From the NCBI GenBank assembly GCA_944392525.1, contig CALXXB010000029.1:1-20076 (forward strand): 20,076 nt of DNA. The letters run 5' to 3'. A program made the position numbers and the translations under genes. This stretch comes from an uncultured Clostridia bacterium. GTDB taxonomy: Bacteria > Bacillota_A > Clostridia > TANB77 > CAG-508. Below the pieces are notes generated by a model. That model searched no databases. It was given only the letters and a program-made list of their open reading frames with translations, and had not been told where the DNA came from. The number at the start of each line of letters is the position of its first letter. The first letter of the stretch is position 1. This document shows, piece by piece, positions 7,379 through 13,650 of this stretch.

Positions 7379-8197
7379 TTACAATTCTATTATTCCATCA
7401 AATACTTTAGTCGCAATTCCCTGCATATATACAAAGTTAGTCTTTTTCTCCCAGTTAATGTATAACTCTCCCCCTCTTAATAGTACTTTTACTTTTCTAT
7501 TTATTAAGCTTTGATTGCTACCAGCTACAACAGCAGCACATGCTCCTGTACCACAGGCGTAAGTTTCTTTAGAACCTCTCTCCCATACTCTCATTTTTAT
7601 TAAATTTCTATCAAGAATTTGCACGAACTCTACATTAGTTTTGTTTGGAAAATTATGATTATTTTCAATTAAAGGTCCATACTTTTCAATATTTACTCTA
7701 TCTATATCTCTTACAAAAATCACTCCATGTGGATTTCCCATAGATACTTTATTTATATAAAATAATTGATTTGAAATATTTAATCTAAGTACTCCTTCTA
7801 TTTTTGGTACTCCCATATTTACTCTATATTCCTCTACAATTCCTTCTTTATTTTTTACAAACTCTACTTCTTTTATCCCTGCTAGTGTTTCTACACTTAT
7901 CTTATTTTTTACAGTCATCTTATTATCATATATGTATTTTGCAAAACACCTAATTCCATTACCACACATTTCCGCTTCTGTTCCATCCTTATTGAAAATT
8001 CTCATTTTAAAATCTGCTTTACTACTACTTTCTATTAAAATAATTCCATCTGAAGCCACTCCAAAATGTTCTTTACTAAGGTATCTCGCAACTTTAGGTA
8101 ACTTATCATCTAACAACAATGGATACTTATTTTTAATCCTATCTATAAAAATATAATCATTTCCAAGTCCATGCATTTTTGTAAATAATACTTTCAT
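7379..8197 (-). CDS. dapF: Diaminopimelate epimerase
   Basis: 272 aa, full length. Converts LL-2,6-diaminopimelate to meso-DAP, the last step before lysine formation and the precursor of the wall cross-link residue, by a cofactor-free two-cysteine mechanism. Both catalytic cysteines are in place: Cys78 in the MCGNGIRC motif and Cys215 in ACGTGACAA. The N-terminal MHGLGNDY and the RVWERGS motif before the second cysteine are also canonical. AGAAGGAGGACAC precedes the ATG at 8197. It is convergent with murE, which would use its product, and shares the terminator between them. The C-terminal end reads YMQGIATKVFDG where many homologues have a TGPAxxVFxG form, a mild divergence. Confidence 0.96.
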   Translation of the reverse strand: MKVLFTKMHGLGNDYIFIDRIKNKYPLLLDDKLPKVARYLSKEHFGVASDGIILIESSSKADFKMRIFNKDGTEAEMCGNGIRCFAKYIYDNKMTVKNKISVETLAGIKEVEFVKNKEGIVEEYRVNMGVPKIEGVLRLNISNQLFYINKVSMGNPHGVIFVRDIDRVNIEKYGPLIENNHNFPNKTNVEFVQILDRNLIKMRVWERGSKETYACGTGACAAVVAGSNQSLINRKVKVLLRGGELYINWEKKTNFVYMQGIATKVFDGIIEL

Positions 8198-8318
8198 AGT
8201 GTCCTCCTTCTTTGTTACTATATTATTCAGAAATACATGAATTTGTGATCTTAATTATAAATTTTATTTATATTATTAATTTTTCATTAATAGTATTTCA
8301 TTACTTGTCCTTTTATTA

Positions 8319-8324
8319 TATAAT
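8319..8324 (+). promoter_or_regulatory. -10 element of the GT51 gene
   Basis: TATAAT stands 24 bases before the ATG at 8348. The -35 region (TTTCAT at 17 bases) is a poor match. Confidence 0.45.
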
Positions 8325-8347
8325 ATCTTTGAAGAAGGTGATTACCT

Positions 8348-9031
8348 ATGAAATTATTTAAAAAGATACTTATAATTTTACTTGTTTTAATTATAGTTGC
8401 AGGAACCATCTGCTTTATTATAGGATACAGTACATATTCCAAAGCATTAGATGAAAAACCTTTAATTACTAGAATAAAAGAAATTGAAAACAGTAATAAT
8501 TTCGTTCCATTTAGTGAACTACCTAAGAACTATTTAAATGCAGTTGTAGCTGTTGAAGACCATAGATTTTACGACCACGGTCCCATTGATTTAATAGCAA
8601 TAGCAAGGGCTATTTGGGTAAATGTAACCAACTGGGAATTAAGAGAAGGCGGAAGTACAATAACTCAACAACTTGCGAAAAATGTAGTTTTATCACAAGA
8701 AGAAACTGCTTCTAGAAAACTTGGTGAAATTATTGCTGCATTTGATATAGAAAAAAATTATTCTAAAGACGAAATATTAGCATTGTACGTTAATACTTGT
8801 TATTTTGGCGATGGTTATTATGGTATATATGAAGCAAGTATGGGATATTATAATAAAGAACCTAAAGATTTAAATTTAGATGAAGCATCTATGCTAGCTG
8901 GTGTTCCTAACGCTCCTTCTGTATATGCTCCAACAGTTAATCCCGACTTAGCAAAAAAAAGACAAGAACATGTACTTGAAAAGATGGTAGAATATGGTTA
9001 TATAACACAAGAAGAGGCTAATTCAATTTAA
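8348..9031 (+). CDS. Monofunctional peptidoglycan glycosyltransferase (GT51)
   Basis: 227 aa, N-terminal membrane anchor at about 7-29 followed by a single GT51 domain outside the cell. It polymerises lipid II into glycan strands and lacks a transpeptidase domain. The five conserved motifs are visible: VEDHRFYDH with catalytic Glu70, GGSTITQQLAKN (101-112), RKLGE (123-127), KDEILALYVN (140-149), and YFGDGYYGIYEAS. The length is normal for a monofunctional enzyme, so this is not obviously a truncated class A PBP: the frame ends cleanly in TAA and the next sequence is its terminator. GAAGAAGGTGATT provides the ribosome binding site. The gene lies near murE and dapF, so the area is a loose wall-synthesis neighbourhood. 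Confidence 0.92.
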   Translation: MKLFKKILIILLVLIIVAGTICFIIGYSTYSKALDEKPLITRIKEIENSNNFVPFSELPKNYLNAVVAVEDHRFYDHGPIDLIAIARAIWVNVTNWELREGGSTITQQLAKNVVLSQEETASRKLGEIIAAFDIEKNYSKDEILALYVNTCYFGDGYYGIYEASMGYYNKEPKDLNLDEASMLAGVPNAPSVYAPTVNPDLAKKRQEHVLEKMVEYGYITQEEANSI

Positions 9032-9048
9032 GCCTCTTCTCTTTTTTT
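9010..9048 (+). terminator. Terminator overlapping the ends of two convergent genes
   Basis: AGAAGAGGCT (9010-9019) and AGCCTCTTCT (9031-9040) form a 10-bp stem followed by CTTTTTTT. The first arm lies in the end of the GT51 gene; the second arm encodes the last residues of the GNAT protein on the other strand. Confidence 0.88.
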
Positions 9049-9471
9049 ATCCCATTCCATTACATACTCTTTTTCATTTGTATCCTCATCTATTTGTATT
9101 TTTTTATTTACAAAACCAAGTGATGCATAAAATAACATTGCATCTACATTTTTTTCATAAACTTGTAATTCTAGTTTATCATATTTATCTTTTACAAAGT
9201 TTATTAGCTTTCTTCCTATTCCTTGTCTTCTATACTCTTTTCTGACAAAAAGGGCTCCTATAAAATTATTATTTAGCAAACTAATAAAGCCTTTTATTGT
9301 ATCATTTTCCACGTACACATATGTTTCTGCCCTTTTCAAATACTCATCTTTTACTTTGTTGAAATTTAATAACCAATAGTCTTTATCAATAAAACTATGT
9401 GCTTCAAAATTTCCTTTAGTCCATATAGTCATAACCTTTACTGTATCTTCTTCTCTAAACTTTCTTATCAT
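9028..9471 (-). CDS. GNAT family N-acetyltransferase
   Basis: 147 aa, single GNAT domain. The acetyl-CoA pyrophosphate loop is RRQGIGRKL (81-89, Q/RxxGxG/A form); the C-terminal LELQVYEKNVDAMLFYASLGF is the usual substrate/CoA-side beta-alpha segment. The N-terminal 'IWTKGNFEAHSFIDKDYW' resembles the YjaB/YhhY-like small-molecule or peptide acetyltransferases, but the substrate is not predictable. Last gene of the five-gene operon, 15 bases after the pentapeptide gene, with GAAGGAGT before the ATG at 9471. Its stop overlaps that of the convergent GT51 gene by four bases (9028-9031), so its last codons lie within that gene's terminator. Confidence 0.88.
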   Translation of the reverse strand: MIRKFREEDTVKVMTIWTKGNFEAHSFIDKDYWLLNFNKVKDEYLKRAETYVYVENDTIKGFISLLNNNFIGALFVRKEYRRQGIGRKLINFVKDKYDKLELQVYEKNVDAMLFYASLGFVNKKIQIDEDTNEKEYVMEWDKKREEA

Positions 9472-9486
9472 ATGTTCTTACTCCTT

Positions 9487-10083
9487 CTACTTTATAACTA
9501 TCCCCAACAATTTAGACAAGTCTAATGCTTGCATATTATTTACTATCATACCTTTTATATCTTCTAATCCTACTATTATTCCTCCTATATTACAAGTTCT
9601 AAAATCTATATTTTTTAAATTGGTTCTAAATAATTGGCTGTTTTCAAAATCATTTTCTTTAAAATTTACATTTTTTAACTTAACTTCACTTATACTACTA
9701 TTTTGCAGATTAGTTTTATTTATTATAGTATTTTTTAAAACAGATAAATTTAAATTTATATATTTTAAATTGCATTCTTCTATTTTTATATCATATAAAC
9801 TACTTTCTGTAAAATCACAACCTATTAATTTACAATTTTTAAATGTTACTCTTACAAAACTTGTTCCTACAAATTTACTATTTGAAAAATCACAATTTTG
9901 AAACTCTATATTACTAAAGCTTGAGCTCTCGAAATTAGAATCTGTGATTTTACAATTTTTAAAGCTACATTTATTAATATCTGCACCTTGCAGCTCTATA
10001 TCTTTTTCATCCACGCTAGAAAATTCATAATTTCTTACTTCTTCTAAATCTTTACAAATCTCATAAAACTTATTCTCTTCCAT
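9487..10083 (-). CDS. Pentapeptide-repeat protein, Qnr/McbG-like
   Basis: 198 aa. From about residue 25 to 170 the sequence is a run of five-residue repeats of the A(D/N)LxX type, here mostly C/S/N-F/L/I-x-x pattern such as 'CDFSNSKF' and 'CKLIGCDF'. This predicts a right-handed quadrilateral beta-helix. The C-terminal tail, with VNNMQALDLSKLLGIVIK, recalls the dimerisation end of the Qnr/McbG group, which mimic DNA and protect gyrase or topoisomerase IV. That function is inference; many such proteins have unknown roles. Ribosome binding site AGAGGTT lies before the ATG at 10083. It is the fourth gene of the operon, 9 bases after the YozG-like regulator. Confidence 0.85.
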   Translation of the reverse strand: MEENKFYEICKDLEEVRNYEFSSVDEKDIELQGADINKCSFKNCKITDSNFESSSFSNIEFQNCDFSNSKFVGTSFVRVTFKNCKLIGCDFTESSLYDIKIEECNLKYINLNLSVLKNTIINKTNLQNSSISEVKLKNVNFKENDFENSQLFRTNLKNIDFRTCNIGGIIVGLEDIKGMIVNNMQALDLSKLLGIVIK

Positions 10084-10092
10084 TTTAAACCT

Positions 10093-10299
10093 CTAATTTT
10101 TTCTATATTCTAATATATCTCCCGGTGTACAATTTAATTCTTTACAAATTGCATCTAAAGTGGAAAATCTAATAGCTTTACCTTTATTTGTTTTTAATAT
10201 AGATAAATTAGCAGGAGTTATACCAACTTTTTCAGCAAGCTCTTGTGAACTCATTTTTCTTTTAGCTAACATTACATCTAAATTAACAATAATTGCCAT
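10093..10299 (-). CDS. YozG-like XRE regulator (HTH_26)
   Basis: 68 aa, one helix-turn-helix domain. The sequence has the classic family landmarks: LDVMLAKRKMSSQELAE (first helices), GITPANLSILKTNKGKAIRF (recognition helix region and the conserved KAIRF), then LDAICKELNCTPGDILEY. Such proteins are normally encoded next to a DUF2975 membrane protein, as here (12 bases downstream of it). TAAAGGAGG precedes the ATG at 10299. It probably regulates this operon, and the membrane partner may control it, but neither is proven. It is related in type to the regulator at 1100-1330. Confidence 0.92.
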   Translation of the reverse strand: MAIIVNLDVMLAKRKMSSQELAEKVGITPANLSILKTNKGKAIRFSTLDAICKELNCTPGDILEYRKN

Positions 10300-10311
10300 A
10301 GTTTTCCTCCT

Positions 10312-10800
10312 TTATATAGTTAAATCATTCTCTTCTTTATATTTTATCGCTTTTTTATAAATCTCTGATAATACTATTAGACCTACTCCAAAGATTAAAA
10401 ATACTAATGTTATTACATATGTAAGTAACATATATATAATTATCCAACTTTCATCTTCAGAACTAAAGAACAACATTATACTATTTATTAAATACATAAG
10501 TCCCATTATAATTGATGATATATAACTTACCCTTAATCTTTTCAAATTTTGTTTATCAAATATATCATTATTTTCTAAGCTTCTAAATATTCCTATAAAC
10601 TGAACTATTAAAATAGCCGCAGGCCAACTTGATAAATATAATATAATTAAGCTCCTTAAAGTATTTGTTGTATTAAAAAAACTAAAATCTTTAATTACAA
10701 CTATTCCACCCATGATTACTACAACTAAACATATTGTTAATAATATCCATAAAAATATTTTTATTACTGTAGCTAAACTTTTTTTACCTAATATCTTCAT
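10312..10800 (-). CDS. DUF2975 membrane protein
   Basis: 162 aa with four membrane helices (about 12-34, 46-70, 91-112, 120-146). Family landmarks: GIFRSLENNDIFDKQNLKRLR in the middle loop and the conserved C-terminal tail EIYKKAIKYKEENDLTI. Together with the HTH_26 protein directly downstream it is a known two-gene pair of unknown function, widespread in Firmicutes. TTAAAGGAG precedes the ATG at 10800. It follows the large membrane protein by 23 bases, so the three are likely made together. Confidence 0.92.
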   Translation of the reverse strand: MKILGKKSLATVIKIFLWILLTICLVVVIMGGIVVIKDFSFFNTTNTLRSLIILYLSSWPAAILIVQFIGIFRSLENNDIFDKQNLKRLRVSYISSIIMGLMYLINSIMLFFSSEDESWIIIYMLLTYVITLVFLIFGVGLIVLSEIYKKAIKYKEENDLTI

Positions 10801-10823
10801 TTATTTTCTCCTTTAAGATTATT

Positions 10824-12299
10824 TTATTCATAATAATTTATTTCTATATTCTGGCTATCTAAAATTTCTTTGGCTTCTTTTTTAGATATGTTATATTCTT
10901 GCCAGTCCATTTTATCTAAATTTAAACTTTGTTTCTGTTCATATAAATATTTTTCTGTTCTTTTTACTATATATTCGTCATCTGATTTTAATAATCTTGT
11001 TATCTGAGTTGTTGCATCTGTTCCTAAATTGCATAGATAACTTATATCAAAATTACTATTTTTAGGGTTATTAAAATACCTATCTATATTTTTTTCTGCT
11101 ATAAAGTTATCTATATTTATAAAGTTTAATAAAGCAAACATAAAACTAGCTATTATAATTCCACTTTTTAATATATCTATTTTCTTTCCTAATAAGTATA
11201 TAATAATTGGTATTGAAATCAAAGCTTCACTTATTAAAACAAAATCAACAAATATTCTTAAATATGTATAACCATATGTTTCTTGGTATAAATTCATTCT
11301 ATAAAATGCTGATACTATAATTATAAGTGTAAATAATATAATTAACAAGCTCATTATTTTATTATATATTTTTTGGCTTTTAGTTTTTTCAATCTTGTTT
11401 ATATTTGCAACTATTAATATTACAAAGTTAATAAATGAAACAAACATTAATTGGGAAAAGCCTTGTCTTGCATAGCTTGAATAATCAAAGTTTGAATCAT
11501 TACTTGTATTCATAAACAAATTCGTTATTTGTATAAAGCTAAATATTAAATAAATAATATTTAATATTGTAAGTATCATATTTATTGTTAAATTTTCAAA
11601 TTTTAATGTTACTTTTGTATCTTCATCTTCTTTTGTAAACATAGTATTATCTTTAACTAAGTTAACAATAAATCCTCCACAAAGTAAAAATGTTATTAGT
11701 ATTACACTTAATCTTGATAGAAGTTTTACAATTCCATCTAATGATAACACTTCACTTAGATTTAAAAATACCTTATCAAATATTCTTTCAAATACTTGAT
11801 CTGCTGACATTAAAAGTATTAATACAACTAAAATAATTGGAATTGTAATTAATAATGACTTTCCTATCTTCTTTACTTTTTCTAAAGATTCATTATCTCT
11901 TTTATTTTCCGGAATTTTAAATGTGTCTATTACATCACTAACAGATTCAAACATTCCTCCAAGTACACATCCTATTTTCTTTAAAAAATTTGGCCATTTA
12001 ATCTTTGGCTTACATAGATACACACACATTATTATACCTAATGCTACAATTACAAATATATTTAATATTTTAAATAGTTCATTATTGAATATGAAGTATG
12101 TGCTACTTAGTAAAATAATTGGTATTACAAATATAAGAGCTTTTTTATTTACTATTTTCTTGTTTTTACTTAATATATAAATTAAATATAATATGCAAGC
12201 AAGAACAAATATAAATACTGATATTCCTGGATCTCTATTCCAAAACAATATTGATTGTAATATGGCTAAAAAAGCACTTATCCCAATAATTATTCCCAT
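10824..12299 (-). CDS. Large membrane protein, DUF4153/DUF4173-like
   Basis: 491 aa with about eleven membrane helices and two soluble parts: a cytoplasmic-type loop at about 98-145 and a C-terminal tail of ~100 residues starting at FIAEKNIDRYF. The 'N(I/L)DxFIAxxNIxRY' segment after the last helix followed by an L-x-x-LGxDA element is the feature I associate with DUF4153/DUF4173 proteins; no enzymatic motif is visible. First gene of the operon: it starts at 12299 behind AAGGAGG and a near-consensus promoter. Function unknown. The link with DUF2975 and a YozG regulator suggests a membrane sensing or envelope-stress unit (inference). Confidence 0.8.
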   Translation of the reverse strand: MGIIIGISAFLAILQSILFWNRDPGISVFIFVLACILYLIYILSKNKKIVNKKALIFVIPIILLSSTYFIFNNELFKILNIFVIVALGIIMCVYLCKPKIKWPNFLKKIGCVLGGMFESVSDVIDTFKIPENKRDNESLEKVKKIGKSLLITIPIILVVLILLMSADQVFERIFDKVFLNLSEVLSLDGIVKLLSRLSVILITFLLCGGFIVNLVKDNTMFTKEDEDTKVTLKFENLTINMILTILNIIYLIFSFIQITNLFMNTSNDSNFDYSSYARQGFSQLMFVSFINFVILIVANINKIEKTKSQKIYNKIMSLLIILFTLIIIVSAFYRMNLYQETYGYTYLRIFVDFVLISEALISIPIIIYLLGKKIDILKSGIIIASFMFALLNFINIDNFIAEKNIDRYFNNPKNSNFDISYLCNLGTDATTQITRLLKSDDEYIVKRTEKYLYEQKQSLNLDKMDWQEYNISKKEAKEILDSQNIEINYYE

Positions 12300-12324
12300 A
12301 TTTTTTCCTCCTTAATTTTCCATA

Positions 12325-12353
12325 AGTATAAATCATGTTTTATCTTTTGTCAA
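12325..12353 (-). promoter_or_regulatory. Promoter of the DUF4153/DUF2975 operon
   Basis: On the minus strand TTGACA (12348-12353), 17-base spacer, TATACT (12325-12330); transcription would start about 20 bases before the gene. No further promoter of this quality is seen inside the operon. Confidence 0.88.
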
Positions 12354-12377
12354 TATTTTTTTATTGTTTTTCGATAA

Positions 12378-12430
12378 TTTTTATTTTTAAAAAAGCAGTA
12401 TGCCCTCAGCTAACGAAGACATACTACTTT
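12378..12430 (-). terminator. Terminator of the 78-aa gene
   Basis: Read on the minus strand, AAAG-AGTATG (with one mismatch) pairs with CATACT-CTTT across a 17-base loop, followed by TTTTTT and an AT-rich tail. A second small hairpin (12458-12481, AAAGCA/TGCTTT) overlaps the gene's stop codon. Confidence 0.65.
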
Positions 12431-12474
12431 CTATTCCCATATAATCTATGGAAATATGTCAAAGCACTATTGCT

Positions 12475-12711
12475 TTATGACAAGGATTGCTCCCAACTAA
12501 CACGGTCGTAACCCTCTGGAGTCTTTTCGATTTCAAAGCCTTTCTGTTTAAGCTTCTTTTTAGCCTCGTAAGAAAGGGCTTTTACAGTGAAACCTGTCTT
12601 ACCTTGCTTGATAGCTTTTGCAAGCTTCTTCTTAAGCTTCTTCCATTCTCCCTTCAGGTTCTTCTTCCGTGCCTCTTCGGACCTTTCCCTTGCCTCTTTA
12701 GCACTAAGCAT
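12475..12711 (-). CDS. 78-aa highly charged small protein, accessory/phage-like
   Basis: 78 aa, no signal or membrane segment. It begins LSAKEARERSEEARKKN, is rich in Lys/Glu helices through the middle and ends GFEIEKTPEGYDRVSWEQS. I recall small phage and plasmid proteins with an 'AKEAR...' start and a closing '...W' strand of this length; no function is established. Base composition differs from the surroundings: about 43% G+C by count and many AAG lysine codons, whereas neighbours are around a quarter G+C and use AAA. The start at 12711 is chosen because GGAGG lies 7 bases upstream and the consensus promoter (12751-12779) places the transcript start near 12744; a longer in-frame start at 12840 would lie upstream of that promoter. 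Recent transfer is likely; role unknown. Confidence 0.75.
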   Translation of the reverse strand: MLSAKEARERSEEARKKNLKGEWKKLKKKLAKAIKQGKTGFTVKALSYEAKKKLKQKGFEIEKTPEGYDRVSWEQSLS

Positions 12712-12750
12712 TTGACAGCCTCCTAAAATCGTGCTTAGCGATACTTTATA

Positions 12751-12779
12751 ATTATATTGCATTTTACATAATATGTCAA
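12751..12779 (-). promoter_or_regulatory. Consensus promoter of the 78-aa gene
   Basis: Minus strand TTGACA (12774-12779), 17-base spacer, TATAAT (12751-12756): a perfect match in both boxes and spacing. Confidence 0.92.
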
Positions 12780-12795
12780 ATTTAAAATAGAAAAT

Positions 12796-12822
12796 GCAAC
12801 TCAAATTAATCTTTTGAGTTGC
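12796..12822 (-). terminator. Hairpin terminator of the 47-aa microgene
   Basis: GCAACTCAAA and TTTGAGTTGC form a perfect 10-bp stem with a 7-base loop directly after the stop of the microgene; on the minus strand ATTTTCTATTTT follows. Confidence 0.7.
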
Positions 12823-12823
12823 T

Positions 12824-12967
12824 CTATTCTTTATCCTCATTCTTTGTTTTCTCTTCCATTTTTTCTAACTCTAGATTAGATAATTCTTTTGCTGAAAAAT
12901 AATCACCATGACTAATGCACGAAACTATTAGTTTTAAAAAGTCAATATAATCTTCATCTCTTACCAT
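12824..12967 (-). CDS. 47-aa hypothetical microprotein
   Basis: A short open frame read on the minus strand from ATG (12965-12967) to TAG (12824-12826), 47 codons. The product begins MVRDEDYIDFLKLIVSCISH, continues GDYFSAKELSNLELEK and ends in a charged KMEEKTKNEDKE tail. GAAGGT stands about 10 bases before the ATG, and a hairpin terminator follows the stop immediately, which supports a real transcription unit. It lies between the foreign-looking 78-aa gene and the divergent XRE gene. No family is recognised; the predicted fold is one or two helices. It could be a partner of the divergent repressor, but nothing shows that directly. Confidence 0.55.
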   Translation of the reverse strand: MVRDEDYIDFLKLIVSCISHGDYFSAKELSNLELEKMEEKTKNEDKE

Positions 12968-13060
12968 TTTTTTACATACCTTCTTTTCTATTTTTTATAT
13001 CAACTCATAATTCTTTTGTTTTTGGGTATAACTAATAGTGTACCTTATTAAAACAGATAC

Positions 13061-13074
13061 TATCATATATGATA
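13061..13074. repeat. 14-bp perfect palindrome, possible operator
   Basis: TATCATATATGATA is its own reverse complement and sits in the divergent region between the microgene and the XRE gene. A GATAC motif flanks or overlaps it on both sides. Candidate binding site for the XRE protein. Confidence 0.4.
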
Positions 13075-13143
13075 CATAATTTCAAGTGTTTATATTAGTT
13101 TTTAGAAAAATTTTCCATATATTTTATTCCAAGTAAAAATGTG

Positions 13144-13172
13144 TTCAATATTTAAAACACGCTTGTTATACT
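13144..13172 (+). promoter_or_regulatory. Probable promoter of the XRE gene, overlapping an imperfect dyad
   Basis: TTCAAT (13144-13149), 17-base spacer, TATACT (13167-13172). GTGTT (13141-13145) and AACAC (13156-13160) form an inverted pair across the -35 region, as expected for an autoregulated repressor. Confidence 0.5.
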
Positions 13173-13206
13173 ATTGTTGATATTTCTAAGGTTTGGAGGC
13201 TTTAAT

Positions 13207-13548
13207 ATGGATTCTATTACAAAATCTGATATCGATAAACATTTTGGTAAAGTATTAAGAAGTTACCGTAAAAAAGCTAAAATTACACAAGAAGATTTAG
13301 CTGAACAATTAGGAATTTCTTTAAAATATATTTCTAGAATTGAAAATGGTAATAATGGTGTTAAAACTCAAAACTTGATACAATATATGAATATCTTAGG
13401 AGTTCCGCCAAATACCTTATATGGAAAATTTATGACTCATCCAAATGTAAAAAAAGATATGGAATTATATAACAAAATTACAGAATTATCTGATGAGGAA
13501 AAAGAATTTATTTCTTCAGTTATTGATTTGTTAAAAAATTTTAAATAA
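13207..13548 (+). CDS. XRE-family transcriptional regulator
   Basis: 113 aa. Helix-turn-helix domain at about residues 11-70: FGKVLRSYRKKAKITQEDLA (helices 1-2), EQLGISLKYISRIENG (turn and recognition helix), then NLIQYMNILGVPPNTLY. A C-terminal helical part (about 80-113, DEEKEFISSVIDLLKNF) likely gives dimerisation, as in SinR-like repressors. The ATG at 13207 is preceded by TTGGAGG at 7 bases; the in-frame ATG at 13174 overlaps the -10 box and is rejected. It diverges from the 47-aa microgene and 78-aa gene and is followed by a strong terminator. It probably represses itself and the divergent unit (inference from the palindromes between them). Confidence 0.88.
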   Translation: MDSITKSDIDKHFGKVLRSYRKKAKITQEDLAEQLGISLKYISRIENGNNGVKTQNLIQYMNILGVPPNTLYGKFMTHPNVKKDMELYNKITELSDEEKEFISSVIDLLKNFK

Positions 13549-13587
13549 GTTTTTAATTATTTTAAATAAATTTTTCTTTCATTTTAA

Positions 13588-13625
13588 TACCGCATGGGTA
13601 ACCCATGCGGTACTTTATTGTTTTT
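13588..13625 (+). terminator. Strong terminator of the XRE gene
   Basis: TACCGCATGGG and CCCATGCGGTA form an 11-bp GC-rich stem on a three-base loop, followed by CTTTATTGTTTTT. The opposite strand lacks a good T tract. Confidence 0.88.
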
Positions 13626-13650
13626 AATATTATTTTTAATATTATTTTTA

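Noticed and set aside
8348..9031. GT51 gene as a truncated class A PBP pseudogene
   Set aside because: All five glycosyltransferase motifs are intact and the length fits monofunctional enzymes; a terminator follows the stop and no transpeptidase remnant is seen.
12712..12840. 43-residue N-terminal extension of the 78-aa gene
   Set aside because: It spans the consensus promoter and the hairpin terminator of the microgene, and its sequence is unlike the rest of the protein.
12824..13548. Toxin-antitoxin pair made of the microgene and XRE gene
   Set aside because: The genes are divergent rather than in one operon and the 47-aa product has no toxin signature.
13618..13645. Threefold repeat of a TTTTTAATATTA-like unit
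   Set aside because: Low-complexity AT sequence after a terminator; no sign of function.
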